A stretch of 64,000 bases of DNA from contig MCFH01000011.1 of assembly GCA_002104945.1 (NCBI GenBank), positions 567,501 to 631,500 of the forward strand, given 5' to 3'. Source of the stretch: Piromyces finnis. Lineage: Eukaryota > Neocallimastigomycota > Neocallimastigomycetes > Neocallimastigales > Neocallimastigaceae. The notes under the pieces are model-generated. The model was not told the DNA's origin, ran no database searches, and was given only the letters and a program-made list of their open reading frames with translations. Below, piece after piece: positions 1 to 13,440 of the stretch (its first letter is position 1; each line of letters starts with the position of its first letter). Position numbers and translations under genes: made by a program.

Positions 1-516
1 AACCTGCTCTATAACCCATAATAAGATGTTTCAATGAGGAATAAGAATTATACTTTACATTCCCAATAGTAATGGGTAAGGTTAATTTATCAATTTCTTT
101 ATATACATATTCTAATAAAATTTCACATTTCTTTTTAGTCTATTAGTTTTTAAATAACAGTAGTATTTGTTGATGTTTAAGTTTTTTTGAGATTTTTTGT
201 AATTAATAAAATGAAAAATAAAAATTATTATTTTAAATATTTAATTTAAAAAAAAAAAAAAAAAATAAAATAAAAGTAAAAATAAATTAATACTTACTTT
301 ACAAAAAGCAATGCATCTGCTATTATTTAATAATAATTCCATAAATATTCTACCTGATTCTACTAATGAAGAATCACTATCAAAAATTAAACTTTTTAAT
401 TTATTACTTGGTTTTTGAATTGGATCCCAAAAAAGATGATATTTTAATCCACTAGGACTACCATCTTCATTAATATGAACAACATCATTAATATTGAAAA
501 ATGATTCAGCATGCTA

Positions 517-547
<31 letters not shown>

Positions 548-828
548 CATTTAATATTTATTTGCCAATAAATAAACAATATAAAACATTAATTATTATA
601 ATTATTATAATTAAAAAAAATTTGCTTAATCATATCATTTATATGATCAATTACACTTTTTGCATTTTCAATTGTTGCTGAACATCCAATAAATTGAATA
701 TTAGTATTTCCATAAAATTCACATATACGTCTTAACCGACGCATGATTAATGCACAATGAGTACCAAATGCATGAGTATATGAGTGAATTTCTTCAATCA
801 GATAATATAATAATAAAAGAAAAAAAGA

Positions 829-864
<36 letters not shown>

Positions 865-2281
865 TAAACATCACAGCATATATATAATTCAAAATTTATT
901 AATACCATCAACGACAACAAATTTCAGATTTTTGAAAAAATTCATCCAATTTCGATGATGTGGAAGTAAACTTTTATGAAGCATATCTGGATTGGTAAAA
1001 ATTAAATGAGAAGTATCAGCTATTTCCTTTCTAGCCTTATAATTACTAGTTGTATCACCATCATAAATATTAGATATAACCCATGATAAATTATCCATTT
1101 CAAGAATCTTTTGATTTAATGATCGATGTTGATCCTGTGTTAATGCCTACATAGTATATTTGGAATTTATATATAACATATATGGATAGAAATATAAAAC
1201 AATAATATTTGTATTGATTGAAATATTAATAAATATTAACTTCAATATATCTGCATATATTAAAAAGTATATTACTTTGGTAGGAAATATTAAAAGAGCT
1301 TTACAATTTCTATTTCTTTCTAATGCACTAATAATTGGTATTTGATAAATTAAAGATTTACCACTACGGAGGAAAAAAAAATTAAAAAAGGAATGTTAAC
1401 AATAGATAAAAGTATATATAATGAAATCTTTTAATATTTTCTGGTATACATAATACTATTGATACCTATTGATATATTACCTTGAAGTATATGTAGTAAT
1501 TACTACATTATTTCCTTGCCATATTTGATAAACTGCTTTCATTTGATGACTATAAAGTTTTTCAATTCCCATAACTCGCTTTAGCATTTCCAAAACATGA
1601 TTATACTCTGAAATAGATTTATGATCATATTTTGGAAGTCTTGGGTTTGCTATATGTTCATATACCATTTGACCTTCATAGAAATCTAATGTCTTTATGT
1701 AATCAATAAAATTTCTAAAGGATACATTTTCATTTTCTGAATCTTGTTGACCTTCTTCTCTCTTTATCAATTTTTCTTTTTGTTGCTCCTGTTGTCTTTT
1801 CTTTCTTTCTTCTAATGCTTTAATCTTATTAAGATACTTAATATAAAGACTTGAAAGTTTAAATTTGGCTAATTCCTCATCAATATCCTTTTTTCCTCTT
1901 TTTGTTTTAATAAAAAAAATTTTAAAATCATTAACAACTTTATCATTACGTTCCTTCATTAATTCACCATATCTTAATAATGCTTGAGCACCACCGTCTT
2001 TTCTAGGTAATCTTTTTAAATGACCTTCTAATTGAATGATAAGAGCAATAGGTTCGATTTCATCATCATTTTCTTGTTTTACCAAAGAATGATTTTCAAT
2101 AACTTCTTTTTTGACGTATTGTGAAGAAATAATATCATTTGTATTAGATACATAGTAGGACTTTCCATAAGGAAGATATTGTAATACAAAATTATTTGGT
2201 GAAATGCCTGAAATTTGAGCTAATTCTGTCGGGTCAATTGAACTTTATATAAAAAATTATCAATAACTGGAATAAAAAATA

Positions 2282-2320
<39 letters not shown>

Positions 2321-2834
2321 ATATAATATTATATATGATATATTAATATATTATTCCTATTCGAATAATAAATTATTACTTTTCAATATCTTTATATATA
2401 ACATTTATGAATTAAAAATTCCATTTTATCTAAAAAAAAAATAAGAAATTGATAAATAAATACCATTTAAGTTCATTTTCTATAATAGTTTTATAATTTT
2501 CAAAAATAAACAATTCAGTATTACGTGACTGCTTCAAAGTGTAATACTTATTTATCGTTTGAAAGATTCTATAAAGCTTCTTCAACTTTTCTGGTATAAC
2601 AGGATTATTTAAAAAACTATTTTTGGGAGGAGATGCAGGTCCACCATTATTTGGAAGAGCATCAATAGAAATATTTGATGTGGTTGCTGACGAGCTACTA
2701 CTACCAGAGTCTTTTGTATTATAAGTATTGGGAATATTCACATTGTGAATATTTAACCTTTTTGTTACAGTTGAAGAAGTAGAACTAGTGTTCTTTCTTT
2801 TTTTTTTATTTTTATTCGGTATTTTAAATTCCAT
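1..2834 (-). CDS. HRQ1: HRQ1-type RecQ-family DNA helicase, 3' end outside window
   Basis: 3'-5' DNA helicase of the Hrq1/RecQ4-like family, which acts in genome maintenance and interstrand crosslink repair. Exons read as 2834-2464, 2242-1481, 1363-1276, 1146-906, 791-655, 513-298 and 139 to beyond base 1; every junction is GT-AG and in phase. About 650 residues are visible. The first 120 or so are low-complexity and basic. A Walker A motif (TSSGKS, about residues 376-381) is created by splicing exons 2 and 3. DEIH (about 487-490) is created by joining exons 4 and 5, and CSAT follows. Helicase lobe 2 starts with an FCK...MGYRAG segment typical of Hrq1. The C-terminal DUF1998-like region must lie outside the window. 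Divergent from RPA12 across 1.1 kb. Naming Hrq1 rather than another RecQ helicase rests on overall motif pattern, not a search. Confidence 0.88.
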
Positions 2835-3061
2835 TATTTATTATTTATTATTAAAGAAAAAAATATTATTTATATATATATATAAAATTAAATATAAATA
2901 TAAAATAATGAAATTCTGATATTTATCCCTTAACCTAATATCTTATCAAATATGAGCTTTTAACACCGATAAATGATACAATATTGGAATCTTTTTGAAT
3001 ATTATAATGAATATAATAAGGAAAGGTTAAGATCAATATAATTAATGAAAAAAAAAAAAAT

Positions 3062-3093
<32 letters not shown>

Positions 3094-3968
3094 TATTATT
3101 ATTATTATTATAATTAATTAATTAAAATGAATGTTAAACTATGAAGAATATTAAAACGTAATAAGGAATAATGGAATAATATCTTTCTGCTATTTTTTAT
3201 TTTTAAATATAAAAGCCATACTAATATTTGAATTAAATATAGAGAGATTTCAAAATAATATATTAAACATAATAATAATGAAAAAATAAAATATATTAAC
3301 TTTAATATTTTTTTATATATTTTAAAATAATATATATAGAAAAATTGAAATTTGTACAAGTATTAATTTTAAGATATACTGATTGAATGAGTATTTAAAT
3401 TTAAGACACTCAAATTAAGCAGAAAAACAATAATTATATTAATTTATTTTAATCTTGTCTTGTTTTATACAACTAAAGTTTATTAGTATAAATTAACTTT
3501 AAAATGATAAATGAAATAAATTATTAAATTCACTTTAATTCAAATAATATATTTTTACAAAGCTTTTTTAATTATTCATTGTTTGCTTTTTTTTTTTGTT
3601 TTTGTTTTTGTTTTATTATTATTATTCCTTCTATAAAAATTATTATTAATATAAATAAAACATCTCAATTGATTTTACTTTATATAAAATAAAATGGTTT
3701 TTGCTTTTTTTAATATATAATTCCACTTTCTATTTAATTTAATTAAATTAATAATAGAATTTATTATAAAAAAGATTAAAAACTTTTTAAAAAATATATT
3801 TTATTTATAGGTTTAATTTAAACCAATCATATTATTATTATTGAAATTTGTTATTTTTTTTTTTTTTTTTATAATTTTCAAAAAAAACATTAATTTTGAT
3901 TTTAATAAAATAAGTAAATTTCATTTTTAAGAAATTAACATTTGAAATTTCAAAATTATATATTCAAT
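2835..3968. other. intergenic, divergent promoters of HRQ1 and RPA12
   Basis: Very AT-rich spacer between two genes transcribed away from each other. It holds a TA run near 3062-3080, an AAT/ATT palindromic stretch near 3080-3115 and a poly(T) run near 3848-3868. A hydrophobic open frame at 3114-3359 is most likely chance reading of AT-rich DNA. No defined promoter element could be picked out. Confidence 0.6.
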
Positions 3969-4747
3969 ATGAATTCAAATATTCGTTCACATAGTCTTGT
4001 ATTCTGCCCAGTTTGCAGTAACTTATTAGATTCTCCAGGAGATATGGACACTATTATTTGCAGTGTTTGTGGACATGCTGAAAGTAGTTCAGGTATGTTA
4101 TATTGGAAATTTCTACTTTTGCAAATATATATAATATCATTTATCTATTTTTATTTTTGTCTCTATTGATTTATTACTATCTATCCATATATTAATATAT
4201 ATTTTTTTTAAATGTTTTTTTTTTTTTTTAATTTTTTTAAAATTATAAAAATATTTAAAATCGTAAAATTATAATTTTAAACAAAATCAGTTTTCGAAGA
4301 TGTTCCAGTTATTACACACTCTTTACCAGGTGTTTTCCATTCCAGAAAGAAGGAAAAGGTTGATGAAACCAAAGAAGGAGCAACTGTAAATATCAAAATC
4401 ATAATTCATTTTTCAATAATTTAATAAAAGAATAATAAAGTATAATTCAAATTTCTTTTTTATCTCATAATAACAATTTTTCTTATTAAATTAATAATTA
4501 ATAATAAAAAAGATTAAAGAAAAATGTCCAAATCCAGAATGTGATTCAGATGAATTGGTATTCCACACTATGCAACTTCGTTCTGCTGATGAAGGTCAAA
4601 CTGTTTTCTACACTTGTCCAAAGTGTGGGTAAGTATCGTGATTGTATATAACTATGATTAAATAAACCAAAATGTATTAATAATATTTTTTATATATGCA
4701 TATATAATATCAAAAATAATAGTTACAAGTTCTCTGTTAACAGTTAA
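3969..4747 (+). CDS. RPA12: DNA-directed RNA polymerase I subunit RPA12
   Basis: Small zinc-ribbon subunit of RNA polymerase I (yeast A12.2, human POLR1H), needed for transcript cleavage and termination in rRNA synthesis. Four exons: 3969-4092, 4291-4385, 4513-4628, 4723-4747, giving 119 residues, close to the family's usual length of about 125. The N-terminal ribbon has CPVC and CSVC cysteine pairs. The C-terminal TFIIS-like ribbon has CPNPEC, the catalytic-hairpin motif RSADEGQT and CPKCG. The ATG at 3969 begins MNSNIRSH; the in-frame TTG at 3942 is not a plausible start. RPB9 and TFIIS share the ribbon, but the length and the tail after CPKCG fit RPA12 best. Confidence 0.94.
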
Positions 4748-5623
4748 TTTTCATATGAAATCAGAAAATATTTACAATATATACTTATCATAAAAGATAT
4801 CATTAAAAAAATACCTTTCATAAACAAAGATTAATTTATTATTTAAAACTCATATATAAAATGAGAAAATCATAAACATTAAAAAGTAATCTCTATAATA
4901 TTCAAATATAATTTCAATAATTATAATCAAATTTACTATTCAGTGTATAAAATTAATTAATAATAATAATTATAAATTGTTTTATAGATTTATATAAATT
5001 CAATAAAGAACATATTTAATAAAATATAAATTATATTATTAAAATATTAGCAAATTATAATTTTGAAAAAAAAAGTTAGAATTTTTATCTTCATATATTT
5101 TAATTCTTTGTAATCCTAAACCATAATAATATAATATATATATATATATTTTTTTTTTGTTGTTGTTATTTTTACGCATATTCTCATTTGTTTTGTTTTT
5201 GAAGAAAAATTATTTTATTATTTTTTTTAATGTTTAACTCGATAAATTATATATTTTATATATATATTTAGTTGAATTGTAAAAATACAAATTAAAGTAT
5301 AAAGAAATGATAAAAAAAAAAAAAAGTAAATAATAAAAGAAAATAAAACTCAAACTAAAAAGATAATTGTTATGGTATCATATAATATTGAGAATAGTAA
5401 GGTATTAACATAAAGATTTGATGTTATTCTTATTTAAAAGTATAGCATTTTCATATATATGTATCTATTGGGATTTAAAGGTTGAAAATAAAATGAAAAT
5501 GAAAATATTCATGTTCCTATCTTGGAATATTGATATAATTAACTGAAACAATTATATATTGTTAAATTGGAATTGTAGATATTTATGTGCATTCGAATTT
5601 ATAATATTTATGATATTTATAAT
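4748..5623. other. intergenic between convergent genes
   Basis: AT-rich 3' flanks of RPA12 (+) and CENP-A (-), with short poly(A)/poly(T) and TA runs only. Nothing coding was seen. Confidence 0.6.
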
Positions 5624-6855
5624 TTAACCAAGTCCACCCCATGGACCACGTATTCTTCTTGCAAGTTGGATATCTTTTTGCATCAATGTCACACGCTTAG
5701 CATGAATAGCACATAAATTACTATAAAAATAGTTAAGAATAATATAAAATGAAATAATAAAATAATGAAAAATAATAAATATTTCTGAATATCTTATTTT
5801 ATTATACATAAAAAAAAGTAATGCTCTTAACACTCACGAATCTTCTAATAAATGTGTAAGATAACATTCTGCCGCTTCTTGTAAAGCTAAAATTGCAGAA
5901 GAGTTCCATCGGACTTCTTCCATATGATATGGTCCACGTCTTAAGACATCTGTTGCTATTTCACGTACCTTATACAATTAAATTTAATTATATAAAAATT
6001 TAAATATACCACAAATTTATAATTTTAAACTAATATTACATTAAATATAAATACATACTAAACGTGCAAAAGGTAATTTCCTAATTAAAAGTTCTGTCGA
6101 TCTTTGGTATCTTCTAATTTCTTTTAATGCTAGAGAGCCAGGTCTATAACGCCTTCTCTTTGTAATTGCTTTCAAGTTTATTAAATTTTAAATATTTTCC
6201 GATATAATAAAAATAAATATGTATATATTTAAATTAGTAATTGAAATTTATTATATTGATTATTTTAATTTTGAAATCTAAAAATTTTAATATAAAGATT
6301 TCTTTTTTTTTTTTCCTGTAAATTGGTAATTTAAAAATATATAATAATATTTAATCATTTTCTTTACTTATGTATCCAAATAATCTTATAAAATCTAAAT
6401 CAAACTTTTATGAACATGAATAAAAAAAAAAAAAAAAAAATTAAATAAAAAAAAAAGTAATTCTAGGCGTTAGAGACTTTATAAATAATACTGATAAAGT
6501 TATTTGGTAATAAAAGATATGATATAAATTATTATATTCTAAGGACAATTTATATAAAAATTTCTTTCAATAATTTATGGCTGAAATTAAAATTTCTACA
6601 CTAATTATATTTAAGAAGGTTTTCTTCTATTTTAATAATAAAAATAAATTTACTTTTTTCCGCAACAGAAGATGTTTTTGTTGGTATGGTTTTACTATGT
6701 GTTCTTCTTGCTGAAGTTGCATTTCGGGTATTATGATTACTATAATTACTACTACTATGAATCTCATCATTAGAATCACTTCCATTATTATCATTGTCAT
6801 TATTAATACTTGGTATAGTACGCTGTACTAAACGTCTCCTCTGTCTAGCTGACAT
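5624..6855 (-). CDS. CENPA: centromeric histone H3 variant CENP-A/Cse4
   Basis: Replaces H3 in centromeric nucleosomes and specifies the kinetochore site. Exons 6855-6654, 6168-6059, 5968-5838 and 5720-5624 are in phase and give 179 residues. The first 70 or so form a divergent Ser/Asn/Arg-rich tail unlike canonical H3. The histone fold then runs from [18 protein letters not shown] through [12 protein letters not shown] to [25 protein letters not shown]. Marks of CENP-A rather than H3 are the longer loop 1 ([13 protein letters not shown]), the divergent tail and the C-terminus ending in PWGGLG instead of ERA. Canonical H3 genes are often intron-poor, and this one has three introns. Divergent from the RRM gene starting at 8808. 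Confidence 0.95.
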
Positions 6856-8807
6856 TTTTATAATATTTATATTTTTATAAAACTTTTTATTTTCAAAGCT
6901 TCTAATAATTATTTTTATATTTCTTTAAAAAGAAAAAAAAAAGAGAGGAAATAAGATAAAAGAAAAAGAAAAGGAAATTAGAGATAAAAACGAATGGAAA
7001 TATATTTTAATATATTTATTACTTATAAATTAAATAATCACCATTCTTCTTTTAATTTTATACATATATTCTACTAATTTATTTTTATTATTACGATTGT
7101 TATTTTTATTATTATAACCAGATTTTATAAAATTTTTAAAAATTTTCTAAAAAATGAGAATAACATCGAAAAATTAAAAAAGAATAATTAAGGTTCAAAA
7201 TATCTTTTTTTCTATTTGAAATGTGAATATAGAAATATTTACTTATTCCACTTAACAAAAATTAATTATTTTTATTCATAAATTTATGTAATTTTTACAT
7301 ATTTTATTATTTATAGATAAAAGCCATGTTACCTTTTGAAATATAAAACATAATTACAATTATTATTTCAAAAATAATTGTTATTTTAAAAAATGGATAT
7401 TAAGAAAAAAAAAGAAAGAAAATTATATAATTTAATATAACGAAACTATGTTATAATAAAATCCTCTATACTTTAAATATAAGTGCTTTAAAATATGCTT
7501 AATAAGAATATAAATATCATCCACCTTTTTCAAAATGAAAAATGTATTATTGATACATTAAATAGATGTTGAAATGTATTATTTATTATTAGATTGATAT
7601 TTTATTGGTTGAAAGAGTATTATACTTATGAACTAATAAAATTAATAAATTTTTAATACTTATTACTAATATATCAAAAGATTATACTATTCAATTTAAA
7701 TTATATTAAAATAGAAAAGTTTATTTTAACATTTATTTTGATAGTACAATTACTATTATTAACATATATAATGTTTATATTTATTATAAACAGTAGTAAT
7801 ATAATAAATTAGTATGAGATGGTGATTGATGAATAAATCATTAATCTAAAAATTCAATTTATTATAATTCTTATTGATATTTTAAAATAATAATACATTA
7901 TTAAAGAAAAGGAAAAATTTTTTAATATTATTCTTTAATAATAAGCATAATTATTATTATTCTAATTAAATATAAGGTAATACCATAAAATTTTTTGAAT
8001 TTTTTTTTTTTTTTTTACTTTCTGTTCTTTGCAAAATAATAGTAGTTTGAAAATAGTATTTTTTATTGATCTGACATCCATTTCAATAGCAGTGAAATGT
8101 AAATGCTTTATAAAAATAAAATAAATATATTATAAAAATCTCCATATAAAATAATATAAAATATCAATAAGAAATAAGAAAAAAGAAATAACAAATTATA
8201 AATAAATAAATAAATAAATAAATACAAAATTATAATATTTTTTATTGTATATATAAAATCCTTAATAAATGTAAAATTTCTAACTTTTTATCTTTAAATG
8301 TTTTTATTGTAGTGGTAAAACCAAGATCAAGCCATAGAGATACTTTTTCTTAGTTCCAATATCTAATAATAATAAAGCAGTTATAAAAGTAAATTTCAAA
8401 TTTAATTTTGAATAATGTTAATATAATAATAAATTATTGTTTTTACACTTAAAATTATATTATTTCTATTGACTTCATTATCGTTATAATAATATATTTT
8501 ATGACTTTAAATATTGTTTGAATATATAATAAGGAACGAGCGTTCATTCGATATCGTATTAAATATAACAAAATAACAGCTACTTTTTTTTTTTTCTTAA
8601 TATATCAATTAATTGTTAATAAGGTATGAAATATATTAAAATAAATAAATAAGTAGCTATTATCAAATAAAGCTATAGAATTTATCATAAATTTTTATAA
8701 AGTATTGAAATGTTTTTTTTAACTTTTTTTACTTATAAAATTTTATAAATATATAATTTTATTATAATTATTATTTCAATAATTTAATATGTATAAAAGT
8801 AATAACC
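6856..8807. other. intergenic, nearly 2 kb
   Basis: Long AT-rich spacer between divergent genes. The only coding-like piece is an isolated acceptor followed by eight codons and a stop at 8313-8337 (see findings). A short AAAT run lies near 8205-8222. No tRNA-like or promoter-like structure was recognised. Confidence 0.55.
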
Positions 8808-10863
8808 ATGGATGAGTACAACGAAAAGAAAAATGAAGATCAACAAAATGTTGAAAATAATGAACAAAAAATAGATAATAATGTTAATGATCCATCTGTC
8901 CAATCTTCAAATGATGAAGAAGAAAATAAAATTAATAAAGTTGAAGATAATGTAAATGTTGAAAATACTGAAAATGGAAATGATAACATTGAAAATTCAA
9001 CTGATGCTAAAACTGAAGAACAAAAAAATGAAGAAGGGTAAGTAAATAGAAAAAGTTTTAAACTTTTTTTATTTATTTTTTATTTCTCAAATTTGAATAA
9101 AAAAAGAAAAATTTCATCTTTTTAGTTCTTAATATTAAAAATAGTTCTAAACGATAGAAATTTATCTAAATAATAATAATAGAATAATTTAACTAATTTA
9201 GTTTTTAATATTAATATTTTTATAACTATAATAAAAATTGCTATAATATAATATAAATATAATTTAAATATAAATGCATAAAATATAAATACATAAAAAT
9301 AAATATTACGATAGAAAAATATTTGTAGGAGGTCTTAATATTGAAACAACAGATGGTAAGATATAGTTTAAGAAAGAAAAGTTAAAGAATAAAAGCGTAA
9401 AGAAAATAGAAAAAATAAAAAAAAAAGAGTATATAGGCCTAATTGACTTAGTAGCAAATAAGCAAATAAGCAAATACCTAGTTTTAAAAATTTAGTCCAT
9501 AAATATTATTATTACTTAATAAATAATAAGAAAGATGAAATTTTTAAAATTAGTAAACCAAGTTTTTTTGTTTTAAATAAGTAACGGAAAAATATAATAA
9601 TATTAATAATTAAAAAACTTACGTTTTATTTTCCTTTTTTTTTCAATACTATTTTTTTATTTTATAATGCTATAATGTAATAGAAAATCTTCGCACTTAC
9701 TTCTCTGAATATGGTGAAATTTCTGATTGTGTTGTTATGCGTACTGATAATGGTATGTCTCGTTGTTTTGGTTTCTTAACTTTCAAGGACCCATCTGTTA
9801 TTGACAATATTTTAAAACAAAAGCATAAACTTGATGGAAAGGAAGTTAGTATAATATTTTTATGTATTTTTAAGAGATATTAATAGTAAGTATAATAATG
9901 AATATTAAATTAAAATTTAAAAATATAAATTAATAGATTGATCCAAAGCGTGCTATTCCACGTGAAGAACAAGAAAAGACTGAAAAGATTTTTGTTGGTG
10001 GTGTTAAGCCAGAAGTTACTGAAGAAGAATTCAAAGAATATTTCTCTCAATTCGGTACTGTTGTTGAATCTTCTTTAATGTTTAATAAGGATACTGGTCG
10101 TCCACGTGGTTTTGGTTTCATTACCTTTGATAATGATCAAAGTGTTGAAGCTGTTTTAGCTAAACAAGGTGAAATTATCATTAAGGAAAAACCAGTAAGT
10201 ATTTTAAAAAATAATATTGAAAAAAAAATGTAACAAAATAATATATCTAGATTGTGATAAATAGAAATTTAATTTAATTGAAACTATTGTAAACTAATAA
10301 TTAATGATTTATTTATATAATAGGTTGAAGTTAAAAGAGCTTTACCAAAAAGTAAAACTGCTAAAATGAATCATATGTCTCGTAGAAATAATTATATGAT
10401 GGATCAACGTAGAAGTTATGCCGGTCCAGTTCGTAATTCAAGATCAATGAATGATCCAAGATACATGAGAGGTGGATATAATGGAATGATGGGATATGGA
10501 CGTGATTATGGAAATAGAGGAAGTCGTGGAGGATACTATGGATACGGAAATGGTGGAAATTATGGATATGGTGGATATGATAATATGAATATGTACTATA
10601 GAAGCCATGGAAATGGTTCAAGTCAACAAAATTATTCATTTGGTTATAATAATGCTAGATATCAATATAATAACGGTGGTGGTCAAGGCTATGGCTATGG
10701 TCGTACAGGAGATTCCACCAATAATTATGGATACAATTCTGGTTATGGTAATTCCAGAGTTAATAATATGAATAATGGATTCTCTGGAAATGCATCAAAC
10801 GCAGTTCAAGGTCAACAATCACAATCTCGTAGTTCACATGGATATCACCCATATGCTCACTAA
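8808..10863 (+). CDS. two-RRM hnRNP-like RNA-binding protein with Gly/Tyr/Asn-rich tail
   Basis: Nuclear/cytoplasmic RNA-binding protein of the hnRNP A/B, Musashi and Hrp1 type. Exons 8808-9037, 9315-9355, 9684-9844, 9937-10194 and 10324-10863 give 409 residues. Residues 1-76 are acidic and Asn/Glu-rich. RRM1 (about 77-150) has RNP2 KIFVGGLN and an RNP1-like CFGFLTF. RRM2 (about 161-235) has RNP2 KIFVGGVK and RNP1 RGFGFITF. Residues from about 240 are low complexity: RGG/GGYYGYG, YNNGG and Met/Asn-rich stretches, a prion-like composition that often drives condensation or aggregation. Hrp1 (mRNA 3'-end processing) is the nearest fungal role, but the paralogue cannot be fixed from motifs. Codon use is GC-richer than the introns. 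Confidence 0.94.
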
Positions 10864-11158
10864 ATAACAAAAATAATCTTGTAATAAATTCTTATTTTTG
10901 CATTAAAATTATACACAAAAAACCATAAAAAAAGTTAAAAAAAAAATAATAATAATCATTGCATTTACTATAAAATATTTTTCATAATTAAATAAAGCTA
11001 AGTTATAATTTAATAGATATAAAAAAAAATTAATATAAAGTATAACCTTTATATAACAATATTTAAATATTTTTATTTTATTTTTTTAAACTTTTTTTAT
11101 TTTTTATCCTTTTATGCAATAAAATTTTTAACTTCATTTATTTCCACTTTAAAAAAAG

Positions 11159-11190
<32 letters not shown>

Positions 11191-13201
11191 AGAAAGAAAA
11201 GGAGAAAACAGAGAAAAGAAAAGAAAAAATATTAAACAATTTTAGTATATGAGTTAAAGTTGTTATTTAATATTTATTTTTTTTTTTTCTTTTTTCTTTT
11301 TTTTGTCATTTTCATTATTATAATAATATTATTATAATAAGCCTTTTTTTTTTTTTTTTTTAATTTATTTTTTTTTTATCATGCTGTATTTTTTTTTTTT
11401 TTATATATATACATATACATATAATTTAAATAAAAAAAAATTTAAAAAGAAAAAAAAGTTCCAAAATTTTCATTATATTTTTAATTCCATATTTTAAGTA
11501 TTATGTATTTTTCATAATGATTTTCTTTGATTACAAAGTATCTAATAATAATAATAAATAAATAATGATTTAAAAAAAAAAAATGTATTAATATACAAAA
11601 TCAATATAAATAATGTTATTAAAAAAAAAAAAAAAAGTAATAATAATAATATCAATAATAATAATTAAATTTCTAGATAATATTTATTTGAAGTCCAACT
11701 CTATACAATAAAAAAAATAGAAACACTTTTTTTTTTTTCCATTTGACTAGTGTCATAGCACTAAATCTTTATAATTATAAAACTAAAAAATTTTAAACCT
11801 AAACCTAGATTTATATAAATGTATATAAATTGCAATTGTTTAATCCATACTATGATACTATGACAAAAAAAAAAAAAAAGAGAGAAAGAAAGAGAAAGAG
11901 AAAAAGAGTTTTAAAAGCAAATAATGCTTTTATTTAATAAACCTATTAAATGAAAAATAATGCAAACATGCTATTTTCAAAAATAGTCGTCTGCATTGTC
12001 ACAAATTTAAAGCCAATGAATTTCTTCAGTATTTCAATATAAGTGATAAGTATTTATTAAAGATTATATTGAAAAAAAAACAGAAATAATAATAATGATA
12101 ATGATCTTTTAAAATAATTTCTAAATAGTAAAAGATTAAAATAATGCTATAAAAATAATAAGATAAAACATTATTATATTTTTAAAAAAGTAAAAAAACA
12201 AGTAAATGAGAAAAAAAAAAAAAAAACATTTTTATTCAAATTATGAAAATTTAATTAAAAGAAAATTTAGCCTCCTGATTGAATGTTAATCTATCTTTAC
12301 ATTTTACACTGTAGTAGCTGTAATAATTTCACCATTAATTTTTCAGAATGGTTTAATTAATAATGAATGGTATAAAAAGTGAACATTAATTATTAATTTA
12401 ATATTGCCTTTGTATAATATATACTTTATTTATTCATAAAAAATCTATATTTTTAACATTTTTTCTTTTCCTACGAATACAAGATAACATTAAGAATTAC
12501 TATTCTTACACCGTCTTAAAAAAGATAAAGGATAATTTTCCGTATATATTCTATTAATCGACACAATATATAATATTATAATAATAATATACCCATTATA
12601 ATATATTATATTACACTTTTCTTTGTTTGATCATAGTGTAACAGTATATATGATTAACGTTGTATTATTATATATTATAATATAATGTAATATATTATTA
12701 AACATATTAATTAACTCCACAATAATGTACATTAAAAAATTAATTAATTTATTTAGAATCAAGTATTAAAAGTTCAACGTTTAATAAAAGCTGGCATTAC
12801 TATCAAAAAAGTATAAAAAGGACGGTTTCTCACCTATTAAAAAATATATATATCATAATATTGTTTAATTTATCAAATAAAATTATAAAAATGTAAGTAA
12901 AAAAAAAAAATTAAAGATTTAGGAATTTTTAGTATAAAGAATTTAATGTAATAAAATATATTTATAATATTTTAATTACAATTTTTAAAATTTAAAAACT
13001 AAAGAATAAGTAATAATGTATTTTCAGTATAATAAAATAAAAATTATCAGTTATATATATATATATATATAAAATTTTCAAGCAATAATTATTTTATAAT
13101 AATAAATCAAATATACTTTAAAATAAATTACACAATTATTGAATAAATACTAACAGTAGTTATTATAATAAATAATATATATAGATAATATTGAAATAAA
13201 G
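10864..13201. other. intergenic with purine runs and AT inverted repeats
   Basis: Spacer of over 2.3 kb. It contains a long poly(A) run near 11155-11189 followed by a GAAA-rich purine stretch, another GAAAGA stretch near 11868-11910, and AT-rich inverted repeats around 12560-12710, including TTACACT/AGTGTAA arms. No coding sequence was recognised. Confidence 0.5.
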
Positions 13202-13236
13202 ATGGAAAACGATCAAAAGAAGAGAAAATTAAACAA
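13202..13236 (+). other. possible upstream coding exon of the rubrerythrin gene
   Basis: An ATG opens eleven codons (MENDQKKRKLN plus two bases) and ends exactly at a GTAAAT donor. An acceptor (TTATAG) ends at 13436. Splicing would add N-E before the rubrerythrin Met in the correct frame. The 200-bp intron would hold a poly(A) run near 13348-13386. It may be a genuine N-terminal extension or a chance alignment in 5' flanking DNA. Confidence 0.4.
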
Positions 13237-13345
13237 GTAAATATATAGAAATAAAGCAATAAATATATAGAATTTCTTAAAAAAAAATAAATAATAAAAT
13301 AGAATAGAAATTTAAATTAAAAAAAGAGGGAAAGAGACATGAATG

Positions 13346-13390
<45 letters not shown>

Positions 13391-13440
13391 TAATTATAGT
13401 AAATTCTAACTAATTTATTAAATTACATTATTATAGCGAA

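Noticed and set aside
3114-3359. 81-codon hydrophobic open frame, minus strand
   Set aside because: Composed almost wholly of Ile, Leu, Phe, Tyr and Lys, as AT-rich spacer reads by chance; no motif, no raised GC content.
12560-12710. AT-rich inverted repeats as a possible structured RNA or origin
   Set aside because: Arms are almost pure A/T and imperfect; such hairpins are expected by chance in this composition.
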